DNA from: Auanema rhodensis
Taxonomy: Eukaryota > Nematoda > Chromadorea > Rhabditida > Rhabditidae
Assembly (NCBI GenBank): GCA_964057225.1
Contig: OZ059894.1
Coordinates: forward strand, 12,100,131-12,164,130
Reading direction: 5' to 3'
DNA: 64,000 nucleotides
In this document: piece after piece, positions 44,348-57,965 of the stretch
Position numbering within the stretch: position 1 is the stretch's first letter
How the letters are laid out: each line of letters starts with the position of its first letter
Notes under the pieces: generated by a model
Seen by the model: the letters and a program-made list of their open reading frames with translations, nothing else
What the model was told of the DNA's origin: nothing
Database searches by the model: none
Position numbers and translations under genes: made by a program

Positions 44348-44443
44348 TTAACCTTATTGTGAACCAATGGAACACATATCGAAGGTTAATTCGATAAGAA
44401 CGATTACTACACTTTGATCTTAGCCAAAAGGCCGAGAAGCGAT
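44348..44443 (-). pseudogene. U2 snRNA 5' fragment (nt 1-96), unit 14
   Basis: Promoter-side half of the split U2. Positions 44348..44406 are the right copy of the 59-bp duplication. Confidence 0.94.
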
Positions 44444-44885
44444 ACAGCATAGCCATGAGTATCAAAGACATCAAGCAAATGTATCGTACTTGTTACGAGT
44501 GCACTCTCTCATTTGAATATAAAAGTGTGGTTTGACAATCTTGACTGTACAGGTCATAAATGGCTCATATAAACTGTGGATTTACTCAACTTTTGGACTT
44601 ATTTTTTTCTTATTCGAAGCGCTGCACTTTTTTCTATTCTTTTTATTCAAATACTTGTATATAGTTTTATATGTACGGTTGCAAAGTTTCCGAATATTTT
44701 ATATATTTTTATACAATAATTAGGAGAAGGTTAATACAATGAAATCTCCCAACTTTACAGTGTTTGTATTGCTTACAGTATCTAGAACAACCACTCTTGT
44801 AATATTAGAGCACATATCAATCAACAACTTTTTCTAGTTATCAAAGCTTTTTTATTTCTTCAAGATATTTCAAATAAAATATAAA

Positions 44886-45004
44886 AGCTTACGACACCCG
44901 GGATTCCCAAGCCGTCTCCGATCCAAGTACTAACCGGGCCCAACGTTGCTTGACTTGCCAGATCGGACGGGATGGCGTACTTTCAACGTGGTATGGTCGT
45001 AAGC
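44886..45004 (-). rRNA. 5S rRNA (5S-a, unit 15)
   Basis: Starts at 45004; reference core. Confidence 0.96.
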
Positions 45005-45245
45005 AATGTTATATTCTTCATTATCAGTTATATCACTCTAAATCTTGTTGTTAATAGTTAGGACCACAAAGAAAACAACAGGAACAGTAACAAATGAAAT
45101 GCCCAAACTTTACAGTGTTCGAGTTATTTACAGTATCTAAGACTACCTCTGTCGTGTTATTAGAGCAAACATTCGATTAACAACAACTTTTTTTTAGTTA
45201 TCAAAGCTTTTTTATTTCTTCAAAAAATTTCAAATAAAATATAAA

Positions 45246-45364
45246 AGCTTACGACACCCGGGATTCCCAAGCCGTCTCCGATCCAAGTACTAACCGGGCC
45301 CAACGTTGCTTGACTTGCCAGATCGGACGGGATGGCGTACTTTCAACGTGGTATGGTCGTAAGC
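45246..45364 (-). rRNA. 5S rRNA (5S-b, unit 15)
   Basis: Starts at 45364; reference core, b-type flanks. Confidence 0.96.
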
Positions 45365-45506
45365 AATGTCATATTCTTCATTATCAGTTATATCACTCTA
45401 AATCTTGTTGTTAATAGATACGACCACAAAGAAAACAACAGGAACAGTAACAATAACAAAAAAAATTTTTTTTTCACCTATGTGTCTAAAGGTTAGCCAT
45501 GTATCC

Positions 45507-45562
<56 letters not shown>

Positions 45563-46739
45563 ACAGTAAAAAGTCCAATCAAGAGAGAAATTTTTTCAAC
45601 ACATAGTTGTTTTTTTTTTAAATATCATTGTTTTTCCTCATAACTCGGTTTAAACTCGTTCTAACCCGTTGAAATACGTCTAGAAAGTCTTTATAACATG
45701 CATATGTATGATAGAACTTCATATTTATTGTAATAGAAAATTTTATTTTCAGACGTCTTGGTTAACAATGATATGTTTTACCCCCTTATAATTTTTATCA
45801 TAATGTTCCTTATACGGAACGCTCAATGAAACTTGCTTCCAGAAAAATTTCTTTCTATTTTTTCTTCATATGTACGTAGATACTATAGAGAACTATGATA
45901 GAAAACTTTAACATTCACGAAATCATCATTTCTCATTACGCTACGGAGGTTTAAAAAGCTGTGTTTTACCTTATAATAGACCGGAAAACCCTTGTGTTAA
46001 AACTGGACCGTTTTTACACATATAAAAATGTCCCGTATTCGGGACCCTAATGTAACTTTTGATTCCCTATATTTTTTTTCATGAAATTTACAATCTACTG
46101 TAGAAAGAAGAATTATTTTTATAAAAACTGTAAATTTTTGAAAAATGAAAACAAAACGAAAACAAAAACAACTTTTTTTTGAACATTTTCTCACACAAGG
46201 GTCCCCCCTTACCTACTTTTTTTCTCATTACTCGTTTCAACCTCATCCGATCACTCTGCAAACATGTTTAATCGTTCTAACTTGTTGAAATACGTCTTAA
46301 AAGTCTAAACAACATGCATATGCATAATAGAAACCACCCGAATAGGCCCCCACGCACTAAACGAGATATATACATTACCAGTATAGTAATAGAACACATA
46401 TTGAAGATTAATTCGATAAGAACAATTTATTGACGTAGAGAATGTTTGTTCCGAAAAACTACAATATTAAACTATAAAAGTAACAAAAGCGTAGAGGCAG
46501 CAAAGACATGAATAAACATAAATGTAAATACAGAATTACCAGGTAGTACATAAGTATGACAAAAAATTATAAGAAAGCCATGAAAATAGAAGGTTTGTGA
46601 ACAAATGAGAGGTACATCTTTGATCGTATAGTCATTTCTAAACCGTTCGTATGCTGCAGCATCGTCATAAGCGTCACTCAAGTTGAATTTCCATGTGTAC
46701 TACACGATTTTCATTCTTATTGTTACATTCTTTCCCTGA

Positions 46740-46928
46740 GGGAATGGGCCGTTCCCGCCAGCAGTGCAAGAGCGGGTCGACCCGTGAGGTGGAGCTAGCA
46801 AGCCAGCATCTACCTCAAGTCTCAAAAATCGGTTAACCTTATTGTGAACCAATGGAACACATATCGAAGGTTAATTCGATAAGAACGATTACTACACTTT
46901 GATCTTAGCCAAAAGGCCGAGAAGCGAT
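46740..46928 (-). ncRNA. U2 snRNA (unit 15)
   Basis: Uninterrupted copy. Confidence 0.95.
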
Positions 46929-47370
46929 ACAGCATAGCCATGAGTATCAAAGACATCAAGCAAATGTATCGTACTTGTTACGAGTGCACTCTCTCATTTG
47001 AATATAAAAGTGTGGTTTGACAATCTTGACTGTACAGGTCATAAATGGCTCATATAAACTGTGGATTTACTCAACTTTTGGACTTATTTTTTTCTTATTC
47101 GAAGCGCTGCACTTTTTTCTATTCTTTTTATTCAAATACTTGTATATAGTTTTATATGTACGGTTGCAAAGTTTCCGAATATTTTATATATTTTTATACA
47201 ATAATTAGGAGAAGGTTAATACAATGAAATCTCCCAACTTTACAGTGTTTGTATTGCTTACAGTATCTAGAACAACCACTCTTGTAATATTAGAGCACAT
47301 ATCAATCAACAACTTTTTCTAGTTATCAAAGCTTTTTTATTTCTTCAAGATATTTCAAATAAAATATAAA

Positions 47371-47489
47371 AGCTTACGACACCCGGGATTCCCAAGCCGT
47401 CTCCGATCCAAGTACTAACCGGGCCCAACGTTGCTTGACTTGCCAGATCGGACGGGATGGCGTACTTTCAACGTGGTATGGTCGTAAGC
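47371..47489 (-). rRNA. 5S rRNA (5S-a, unit 16)
   Basis: Starts at 47489; reference core. Confidence 0.96.
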
Positions 47490-47730
47490 AATGTTATATT
47501 CTTCATTATCAGTTATATCACTCTAAATCTTGTTGTTAATAGTTAGGACCACAAAGAAAACAACAGGAACAGTAACAAATGAAATGCCCAAACTTTACAG
47601 TGTTCGAGTTATTTACAGTATCTAAGACTACCTCTGTCGTGTTATTAGAGCAAACATTCGATTAACAACAACTTTTTTTTAGTTATCAAAGCTTTTTTAT
47701 TTCTTCAAAAAATTTCAAATAAAATATAAA

Positions 47731-47849
47731 AGCTTACGACACCCGGGATTCCCAAGCCGTCTCCGATCCAAGTACTAACCGGGCCCAACGTTGCTTGACT
47801 TGCCAGATCGGACGGGATGGCGTACTTTCAACGTGGTATGGTCGTAAGC
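47731..47849 (-). rRNA. 5S rRNA (5S-b, unit 16)
   Basis: Starts at 47849; reference core, b-type flanks. Confidence 0.96.
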
Positions 47850-47991
47850 AATGTCATATTCTTCATTATCAGTTATATCACTCTAAATCTTGTTGTTAAT
47901 AGATACGACCACAAAGAAAACAACAGGAACAGTAACAATAACAAAAAAAATTTTTTTTTCACCTATGTGTCTAAAGGTTAGCCATGTATCC

Positions 47992-48039
<48 letters not shown>

Positions 48040-49216
48040 ACAGTAAAAAGTCCAATCAAGAGAGAAATTTTTTCAACACATAGTTGTTTTTTTTTTAAAT
48101 ATCATTGTTTTTCCTCATAACTCGGTTTAAACTCGTTCTAACCCGTTGAAATACGTCTAGAAAGTCTTTATAACATGCATATGTATGATAGAACTTCATA
48201 TTTATTGTAATAGAAAATTTTATTTTCAGACGTCTTGGTTAACAATGATATGTTTTACCCCCTTATAATTTTTATCATAATGTTCCTTATACGGAACGCT
48301 CAATGAAACTTGCTTCCAGAAAAATTTCTTTCTATTTTTTCTTCATATGTACGTAGATACTATAGAGAACTATGATAGAAAACTTTAACATTCACGAAAT
48401 CATCATTTCTCATTACGCTACGGAGGTTTAAAAAGCTGTGTTTTACCTTATAATAGACCGGAAAACCCTTGTGTTAAAACTGGACCGTTTTTACACATAT
48501 AAAAATGTCCCGTATTCGGGACCCTAATGTAACTTTTGATTCCCTATATTTTTTTTCATGAAATTTACAATCTACTGTAGAAAGAAGAATTATTTTTATA
48601 AAAACTGTAAATTTTTGAAAAATGAAAACAAAACGAAAACAAAAACAACTTTTTTTTGAACATTTTCTCACACAAGGGTCCCCCCTTACCTACTTTTTTT
48701 CTCATTACTCGTTTCAACCTCATCCGATCACTCTGCAAACATGTTTAATCGTTCTAACTTGTTGAAATACGTCTTAAAAGTCTAAACAACATGCATATGC
48801 ATAATAGAAACCACCCGAATAGGCCCCCACGCACTAAACGAGATATATACATTACCAGTATAGTAATAGAACACATATTGAAGATTAATTCGATAAGAAC
48901 AATTTATTGACGTAGAGAATGTTTGTTCCGAAAAACTACAATATTAAACTATAAAAGTAACAAAAGCGTAGAGGCAGCAAAGACATGAATAAACATAAAT
49001 GTAAATACAGAATTACCAGGTAGTACATAAGTATGACAAAAAATTATAAGAAAGCCATGAAAATAGAAGGTTTGTGAACAAATGAGAGGTACATCTTTGA
49101 TCGTATAGTCATTTCTAAACCGTTCGTATGCTGCAGCATCGTCATAAGCGTCACTCAAGTTGAATTTCCATGTGTACTACACGATTTTCATTCTTATTGT
49201 TACATTCTTTCCCTGA

Positions 49217-49405
49217 GGGAATGGGCCGTTCCCGCCAGCAGTGCAAGAGCGGGTCGACCCGTGAGGTGGAGCTAGCAAGCCAGCATCTACCTCAAGTCTC
49301 AAAAATCGGTTAACCTTATTGTGAACCAATGGAACACATATCGAAGGTTAATTCGATAAGAACGATTACTACACTTTGATCTTAGCCAAAAGGCCGAGAA
49401 GCGAT
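49217..49405 (-). ncRNA. U2 snRNA (unit 16)
   Basis: Uninterrupted copy. Confidence 0.95.
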
Positions 49406-49847
49406 ACAGCATAGCCATGAGTATCAAAGACATCAAGCAAATGTATCGTACTTGTTACGAGTGCACTCTCTCATTTGAATATAAAAGTGTGGTTTGACAA
49501 TCTTGACTGTACAGGTCATAAATGGCTCATATAAACTGTGGATTTACTCAACTTTTGGACTTATTTTTTTCTTATTCGAAGCGCTGCACTTTTTTCTATT
49601 CTTTTTATTCAAATACTTGTATATAGTTTTATATGTACGGTTGCAAAGTTTCCGAATATTTTATATATTTTTATACAATAATTAGGAGAAGGTTAATACA
49701 ATGAAATCTCCCAACTTTACAGTGTTTGTATTGCTTACAGTATCTAGAACAACCACTCTTGTAATATTAGAGCACATATCAATCAACAACTTTTTCTAGT
49801 TATCAAAGCTTTTTTATTTCTTCAAGATATTTCAAATAAAATATAAA

Positions 49848-49966
49848 AGCTTACGACACCCGGGATTCCCAAGCCGTCTCCGATCCAAGTACTAACCGGG
49901 CCCAACGTTGCTTGACTTGCCAGATCGGACGGGATGGCGTACTTTCAACGTGGTATGGTCGTAAGC
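49848..49966 (-). rRNA. 5S rRNA (5S-a, unit 17)
   Basis: Starts at 49966; reference core. Confidence 0.96.
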
Positions 49967-50207
49967 AATGTTATATTCTTCATTATCAGTTATATCACTC
50001 TAAATCTTGTTGTTAATAGTTAGGACCACAAAGAAAACAACAGGAACAGTAACAAATGAAATGCCCAAACTTTACAGTGTTCGAGTTATTTACAGTATCT
50101 AAGACTACCTCTGTCGTGTTATTAGAGCAAACATTCGATTAACAACAACTTTTTTTTAGTTATCAAAGCTTTTTTATTTCTTCAAAAAATTTCAAATAAA
50201 ATATAAA

Positions 50208-50326
50208 AGCTTACGACACCCGGGATTCCCAAGCCGTCTCCGATCCAAGTACTAACCGGGCCCAACGTTGCTTGACTTGCCAGATCGGACGGGATGGCGT
50301 ACTTTCAACGTGGTATGGTCGTAAGC
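50208..50326 (-). rRNA. 5S rRNA (5S-b, unit 17)
   Basis: Starts at 50326; reference core, b-type flanks. Confidence 0.96.
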
Positions 50327-50468
50327 AATGTCATATTCTTCATTATCAGTTATATCACTCTAAATCTTGTTGTTAATAGATACGACCACAAAGAAAACAA
50401 CAGGAACAGTAACAATAACAAAAAAAATTTTTTTTTCACCTATGTGTCTAAAGGTTAGCCATGTATCC

Positions 50469-50522
<54 letters not shown>

Positions 50523-51698
50523 ACAGTAAAAAGTCCAATCAAGAGAGAAATTTTTTCAACACATAGTTGTTTTTTTTTAAATATCATTGTTTTTCCTCAT
50601 AACTCGGTTTAAACTCGTTCTAACCCGTTGAAATACGTCTAGAAAGTCTTTATAACATGCATATGTATGATAGAACTTCATATTTATTGTAATAGAAAAT
50701 TTTATTTTCAGACGTCTTGGTTAACAATGATATGTTTTACCCCCTTATAATTTTTATCATAATGTTCCTTATACGGAACGCTCAATGAAACTTGCTTCCA
50801 GAAAAATTTCTTTCTATTTTTTCTTCATATGTACGTAGATACTATAGAGAACTATGATAGAAAACTTTAACATTCACGAAATCATCATTTCTCATTACGC
50901 TACGGAGGTTTAAAAAGCTGTGTTTTACCTTATAATAGACCGGAAAACCCTTGTGTTAAAACTGGACCGTTTTTACACATATAAAAATGTCCCGTATTCG
51001 GGACCCTAATGTAACTTTTGATTCCCTATATTTTTTTTCATGAAATTTACAATCTACTGTAGAAAGAAGAATTATTTTTATAAAAACTGTAAATTTTTGA
51101 AAAATGAAAACAAAACGAAAACAAAAACAACTTTTTTTTGAACATTTTCTCACACAAGGGTCCCCCCTTACCTACTTTTTTTCTCATTACTCGTTTCAAC
51201 CTCATCCGATCACTCTGCAAACATGTTTAATCGTTCTAACTTGTTGAAATACGTCTTAAAAGTCTAAACAACATGCATATGCATAATAGAAACCACCCGA
51301 ATAGGCCCCCACGCACTAAACGAGATATATACATTACCAGTATAGTAATAGAACACATATTGAAGATTAATTCGATAAGAACAATTTATTGACGTAGAGA
51401 ATGTTTGTTCCGAAAAACTACAATATTAAACTATAAAAGTAACAAAAGCGTAGAGGCAGCAAAGACATGAATAAACATAAATGTAAATACAGAATTACCA
51501 GGTAGTACATAAGTATGACAAAAAATTATAAGAAAGCCATGAAAATAGAAGGTTTGTGAACAAATGAGAGGTACATCTTTGATCGTATAGTCATTTCTAA
51601 ACCGTTCGTATGCTGCAGCATCGTCATAAGCGTCACTCAAGTTGAATTTCCATGTGTACTACACGATTTTCATTCTTATTGTTACATTCTTTCCCTGA

Positions 51699-51887
51699 GG
51701 GAATGGGCCGTTCCCGCCAGCAGTGCAAGAGCGGGTCGACCCGTGAGGTGGAGCTAGCAAGCCAGCATCTACCTCAAGTCTCAAAAATCGGTTAACCTTA
51801 TTGTGAACCAATGGAACACATATCGAAGGTTAATTCGATAAGAACGATTACTACACTTTGATCTTAGCCAAAAGGCCGAGAAGCGAT
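51699..51887 (-). ncRNA. U2 snRNA (unit 17)
   Basis: Uninterrupted copy. Confidence 0.95.
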
Positions 51888-52329
51888 ACAGCATAGCCAT
51901 GAGTATCAAAGACATCAAGCAAATGTATCGTACTTGTTACGAGTGCACTCTCTCATTTGAATATAAAAGTGTGGTTTGACAATCTTGACTGTACAGGTCA
52001 TAAATGGCTCATATAAACTGTGGATTTACTCAACTTTTGGACTTATTTTTTTCTTATTCGAAGCGCTGCACTTTTTTCTATTCTTTTTATTCAAATACTT
52101 GTATATAGTTTTATATGTACGGTTGCAAAGTTTCCGAATATTTTATATATTTTTATACAATAATTAGGAGAAGGTTAATACAATGAAATCTCCCAACTTT
52201 ACAGTGTTTGTATTGCTTACAGTATCTAGAACAACCACTCTTGTAATATTAGAGCACATATCAATCAACAACTTTTTCTAGTTATCAAAGCTTTTTTATT
52301 TCTTCAAGATATTTCAAATAAAATATAAA

Positions 52330-52448
52330 AGCTTACGACACCCGGGATTCCCAAGCCGTCTCCGATCCAAGTACTAACCGGGCCCAACGTTGCTTGACTT
52401 GCCAGATCGGACGGGATGGCGTACTTTCAACGTGGTATGGTCGTAAGC
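52330..52448 (-). rRNA. 5S rRNA (5S-a, unit 18)
   Basis: Starts at 52448; reference core. Confidence 0.96.
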
Positions 52449-52689
52449 AATGTTATATTCTTCATTATCAGTTATATCACTCTAAATCTTGTTGTTAATA
52501 GTTAGGACCACAAAGAAAACAACAGGAACAGTAACAAATGAAATGCCCAAACTTTACAGTGTTCGAGTTATTTACAGTATCTAAGACTACCTCTGTCGTG
52601 TTATTAGAGCAAACATTCGATTAACAACAACTTTTTTTTAGTTATCAAAGCTTTTTTATTTCTTCAAAAAATTTCAAATAAAATATAAA

Positions 52690-52808
52690 AGCTTACGACA
52701 CCCGGGATTCCCAAGCCGTCTCCGATCCAAGTACTAACCGGGCCCAACGTTGCTTGACTTGCCAGATCGGACGGGATGGCGTACTTTCAACGTGGTATGG
52801 TCGTAAGC
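52690..52808 (-). rRNA. 5S rRNA (5S-b, unit 18)
   Basis: Starts at 52808; reference core, b-type flanks. Confidence 0.96.
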
Positions 52809-52950
52809 AATGTCATATTCTTCATTATCAGTTATATCACTCTAAATCTTGTTGTTAATAGATACGACCACAAAGAAAACAACAGGAACAGTAACAATAA
52901 CAAAAAAAATTTTTTTTTCACCTATGTGTCTAAAGGTTAGCCATGTATCC

Positions 52951-52998
<48 letters not shown>

Positions 52999-54175
52999 AC
53001 AGTAAAAAGTCCAATCAAGAGAGAAATTTTTTCAACACATAGTTGTTTTTTTTTTAAATATCATTGTTTTTCCTCATAACTCGGTTTAAACTCGTTCTAA
53101 CCCGTTGAAATACGTCTAGAAAGTCTTTATAACATGCATATGTATGATAGAACTTCATATTTATTGTAATAGAAAATTTTATTTTCAGACGTCTTGGTTA
53201 ACAATGATATGTTTTACCCCCTTATAATTTTTATCATAATGTTCCTTATACGGAACGCTCAATGAAACTTGCTTCCAGAAAAATTTCTTTCTATTTTTTC
53301 TTCATATGTACGTAGATACTATAGAGAACTATGATAGAAAACTTTAACATTCACGAAATCATCATTTCTCATTACGCTACGGAGGTTTAAAAAGCTGTGT
53401 TTTACCTTATAATAGACCGGAAAACCCTTGTGTTAAAACTGGACCGTTTTTACACATATAAAAATGTCCCGTATTCGGGACCCTAATGTAACTTTTGATT
53501 CCCTATATTTTTTTTCATGAAATTTACAATCTACTGTAGAAAGAAGAATTATTTTTATAAAAACTGTAAATTTTTGAAAAATGAAAACAAAACGAAAACA
53601 AAAACAACTTTTTTTTGAACATTTTCTCACACAAGGGTCCCCCCTTACCTACTTTTTTTCTCATTACTCGTTTCAACCTCATCCGATCACTCTGCAAACA
53701 TGTTTAATCGTTCTAACTTGTTGAAATACGTCTTAAAAGTCTAAACAACATGCATATGCATAATAGAAACCACCCGAATAGGCCCCCACGCACTAAACGA
53801 GATATATACATTACCAGTATAGTAATAGAACACATATTGAAGATTAATTCGATAAGAACAATTTATTGACGTAGAGAATGTTTGTTCCGAAAAACTACAA
53901 TATTAAACTATAAAAGTAACAAAAGCGTAGAGGCAGCAAAGACATGAATAAACATAAATGTAAATACAGAATTACCAGGTAGTACATAAGTATGACAAAA
54001 AATTATAAGAAAGCCATGAAAATAGAAGGTTTGTGAACAAATGAGAGGTACATCTTTGATCGTATAGTCATTTCTAAACCGTTCGTATGCTGCAGCATCG
54101 TCATAAGCGTCACTCAAGTTGAATTTCCATGTGTACTACACGATTTTCATTCTTATTGTTACATTCTTTCCCTGA

Positions 54176-54364
54176 GGGAATGGGCCGTTCCCGCCAGCAG
54201 TGCAAGAGCGGGTCGACCCGTGAGGTGGAGCTAGCAAGCCAGCATCTACCTCAAGTCTCAAAAATCGGTTAACCTTATTGTGAACCAATGGAACACATAT
54301 CGAAGGTTAATTCGATAAGAACGATTACTACACTTTGATCTTAGCCAAAAGGCCGAGAAGCGAT
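54176..54364 (-). ncRNA. U2 snRNA (unit 18)
   Basis: Uninterrupted copy. Confidence 0.95.
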
Positions 54365-54806
54365 ACAGCATAGCCATGAGTATCAAAGACATCAAGCAAA
54401 TGTATCGTACTTGTTACGAGTGCACTCTCTCATTTGAATATAAAAGTGTGGTTTGACAATCTTGACTGTACAGGTCATAAATGGCTCATATAAACTGTGG
54501 ATTTACTCAACTTTTGGACTTATTTTTTTCTTATTCGAAGCGCTGCACTTTTTTCTATTCTTTTTATTCAAATACTTGTATATAGTTTTATATGTACGGT
54601 TGCAAAGTTTCCGAATATTTTATATATTTTTATACAATAATTAGGAGAAGGTTAATACAATGAAATCTCCCAACTTTACAGTGTTTGTATTGCTTACAGT
54701 ATCTAGAACAACCACTCTTGTAATATTAGAGCACATATCAATCAACAACTTTTTCTAGTTATCAAAGCTTTTTTATTTCTTCAAGATATTTCAAATAAAA
54801 TATAAA

Positions 54807-54925
54807 AGCTTACGACACCCGGGATTCCCAAGCCGTCTCCGATCCAAGTACTAACCGGGCCCAACGTTGCTTGACTTGCCAGATCGGACGGGATGGCGTA
54901 CTTTCAACGTGGTATGGTCGTAAGC
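54807..54925 (-). rRNA. 5S rRNA (5S-a, unit 19)
   Basis: Starts at 54925; reference core. Confidence 0.96.
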
Positions 54926-55166
54926 AATGTTATATTCTTCATTATCAGTTATATCACTCTAAATCTTGTTGTTAATAGTTAGGACCACAAAGAAAACAAC
55001 AGGAACAGTAACAAATGAAATGCCCAAACTTTACAGTGTTCGAGTTATTTACAGTATCTAAGACTACCTCTGTCGTGTTATTAGAGCAAACATTCGATTA
55101 ACAACAACTTTTTTTTAGTTATCAAAGCTTTTTTATTTCTTCAAAAAATTTCAAATAAAATATAAA

Positions 55167-55285
55167 AGCTTACGACACCCGGGATTCCCAAGCCGTCTCC
55201 GATCCAAGTACTAACCGGGCCCAACGTTGCTTGACTTGCCAGATCGGACGGGATGGCGTACTTTCAACGTGGTATGGTCGTAAGC
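55167..55285 (-). rRNA. 5S rRNA (5S-b, unit 19)
   Basis: Starts at 55285; reference core, b-type flanks. Confidence 0.96.
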
Positions 55286-55427
55286 AATGTCATATTCTTC
55301 ATTATCAGTTATATCACTCTAAATCTTGTTGTTAATAGATACGACCACAAAGAAAACAACAGGAACAGTAACAATAACAAAAAAAATTTTTTTTTCACCT
55401 ATGTGTCTAAAGGTTAGCCATGTATCC

Positions 55428-55477
<50 letters not shown>

Positions 55478-56653
55478 ACAGTAAAAAGTCCAATCAAGAG
55501 AGAAATTTTTTCAACACATAGTTGTTTTTTTTTTAAATATCATTGTTTTTCCTCATAACTCGGTTTAAACTCGTTCTAACCCGTTGAAATACGTCTAGAA
55601 AGTCTTTATAACATGCATATGTATGATAGAACTTCATATTTATTGTAATAGAAAATTTTATTTTCAGACGTCTTGGTTAACAATGATATGTTTTACCCCC
55701 TTATAATTTTTATCATAATGTTCCTTATACGGAACGCTCAATGAAACTTGCTTCCAGAAAAATTTCTTTCTATTTTTTCTTCATATGTACGTAGATACTA
55801 TAGAGAACTATGATAGAAAACTTTAACATTCACGAAATCATCATTTCTCATTACGCTACGGAGGTTTAAAAAGCTGTGTTTTACCTTATAATAGACCGGA
55901 AAACCCTTGTGTTAAAACTGGACCGTTTTTACACATATAAAAATGTCCCGTATTCGGGACCCTAATGTAACTTTTGATTCCCTATATTTTTTTTCATGAA
56001 ATTTACAATCTACTGTAGAAAGAAGAATTATTTTTATAAAAACTGTAAATTTTTGAAAAATGAAAACAAAACGAAAACAAAAGAACTTTTTTTTGAACAT
56101 TTTCTCACACAAGGGTCCCCCCTTACCTACTTTTTTTCTCATTACTCGTTTCAACCTCATCCGATCACTCTGCAAACATGTTTAATCGTTCTAACTTGTT
56201 GAAATACGTCTTAAAAGTCTAAACAACATGCATATGCATAATAGAAACCACCCGAATAGGCCCCCACGCACTAAACGAGATATATACATTACCAGTATAG
56301 TAATAGAACACATATTGAAGATTAATTCGATAAGAACAATTTATTGACGTAGAGAATGTTTGTTCCGAAAAACTACAATATTAAACTATAAAAGTAACAA
56401 AAGCGTAGAGGCAGCAAAGACATGAATAAACATAAATGTAAATACAGAATTACCAGGTAGTACATAAGTATGACAAAAAATTATAAGAAAGCCATGAAAA
56501 TAGAAGGTTTGTGAACAAATGAGAGGTACATCTTTGATCGTATAGTCATTTCTAAACCGTTCGTATGCTGCAGCATCGTCATAAGCGTCACTCAAGTTGA
56601 ATTTCCATGTGTACTACACGATTTTCATTCTTATTGTTACATTCTTTCCCTGA

Positions 56654-56842
56654 GGGAATGGGCCGTTCCCGCCAGCAGTGCAAGAGCGGGTCGACCCGTG
56701 AGGTGGAGCTAGCAAGCCAGCATCTACCTCAAGTCTCAAAAATCGGTTAACCTTATTGTGAACCAATGGAACACATATCGAAGGTTAATTCGATAAGAAC
56801 GATTACTACACTTTGATCTTAGCCAAAAGGCCGAGAAGCGAT
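56654..56842 (-). ncRNA. U2 snRNA (unit 19)
   Basis: Uninterrupted copy. Confidence 0.95.
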
Positions 56843-57284
56843 ACAGCATAGCCATGAGTATCAAAGACATCAAGCAAATGTATCGTACTTGTTACGAGTG
56901 CACTCTCTCATTTGAATATAAAAGTGTGGTTTGACAATCTTGACTGTACAGGTCATAAATGGCTCATATAAACTGTGGATTTACTCAACTTTTGGACTTA
57001 TTTTTTTCTTATTCGAAGCGCTGCACTTTTTTCTATTCTTTTTATTCAAATACTTGTATATAGTTTTATATGTACGGTTGCAAAGTTTCCGAATATTTTA
57101 TATATTTTTATACAATAATTAGGAGAAGGTTAATACAATGAAATCTCCCAACTTTACAGTGTTTGTATTGCTTACAGTATCTAGAACAACCACTCTTGTA
57201 ATATTAGAGCACATATCAATCAACAACTTTTTCTAGTTATCAAAGCTTTTTTATTTCTTCAAGATATTTCAAATAAAATATAAA

Positions 57285-57403
57285 AGCTTACGACACCCGG
57301 GATTCCCAAGCCGTCTCCGATCCAAGTACTAACCGGGCCCAACGTTGCTTGACTTGCCAGATCGGACGGGATGGCGTACTTTCAACGTGGTATGGTCGTA
57401 AGC
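57285..57403 (-). rRNA. 5S rRNA (5S-a, unit 20)
   Basis: Starts at 57403; reference core. Confidence 0.96.
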
Positions 57404-57644
57404 AATGTTATATTCTTCATTATCAGTTATATCACTCTAAATCTTGTTGTTAATAGTTAGGACCACAAAGAAAACAACAGGAACAGTAACAAATGAAATG
57501 CCCAAACTTTACAGTGTTCGAGTTATTTACAGTATCTAAGACTACCTCTGTCGTGTTATTAGAGCAAACATTCGATTAACAACAACTTTTTTTTAGTTAT
57601 CAAAGCTTTTTTATTTCTTCAAAAAATTTCAAATAAAATATAAA

Positions 57645-57763
57645 AGCTTACGACACCCGGGATTCCCAAGCCGTCTCCGATCCAAGTACTAACCGGGCCC
57701 AACGTTGCTTGACTTGCCAGATCGGACGGGATGGCGTACTTTCAACGTGGTATGGTCGTAAGC
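57645..57763 (-). rRNA. 5S rRNA (5S-b, unit 20)
   Basis: Starts at 57763; reference core, b-type flanks. Confidence 0.96.
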
Positions 57764-57905
57764 AATGTCATATTCTTCATTATCAGTTATATCACTCTAA
57801 ATCTTGTTGTTAATAGATACGACCACAAAGAAAACAACAGGAACAGTAACAATAACAAAAAAAATTTTTTTTTCACCTATGTGTCTAAAGGTTAGCCATG
57901 TATCC

Positions 57906-57965
<60 letters not shown>

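Larger units (their letters stand above)
38181..44443 (-). repeat. Array unit 14 (6263 bp, full-length retrotransposon in its U2)
   Basis: Two 5S genes, (AT)21 at 39248..39289, and a U2 gene split by the second full-length element. Removing 3,727 + 59 bp leaves 2477 bp, as expected for (AT)21. Confidence 0.95.
44444..46928 (-). repeat. Array unit 15 (2485 bp, standard)
   Basis: Two 5S genes, (AT)25 at 45511..45560, intact U2. Confidence 0.95.
46929..49405 (-). repeat. Array unit 16 (2477 bp, standard)
   Basis: Two 5S genes, (AT)21 at 47996..48037, intact U2. Confidence 0.95.
49406..51887 (-). repeat. Array unit 17 (2482 bp, standard)
   Basis: Two 5S genes, (AT)24 at 50473..50520, intact U2. 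One T is missing from the T run after the AT tract (about 50570), which accounts for the odd length. Confidence 0.95.
51888..54364 (-). repeat. Array unit 18 (2477 bp, standard)
   Basis: Two 5S genes, (AT)21 at 52955..52996, intact U2. Confidence 0.95.
54365..56842 (-). repeat. Array unit 19 (2478 bp, standard)
   Basis: Two 5S genes, (AT)22 at 55432..55475, intact U2. A private change in the spacer (CAAAAGAACTT for CAAAAACAACTT near 56080) removes one base and joins small open frames that are closed in other units. Confidence 0.95.
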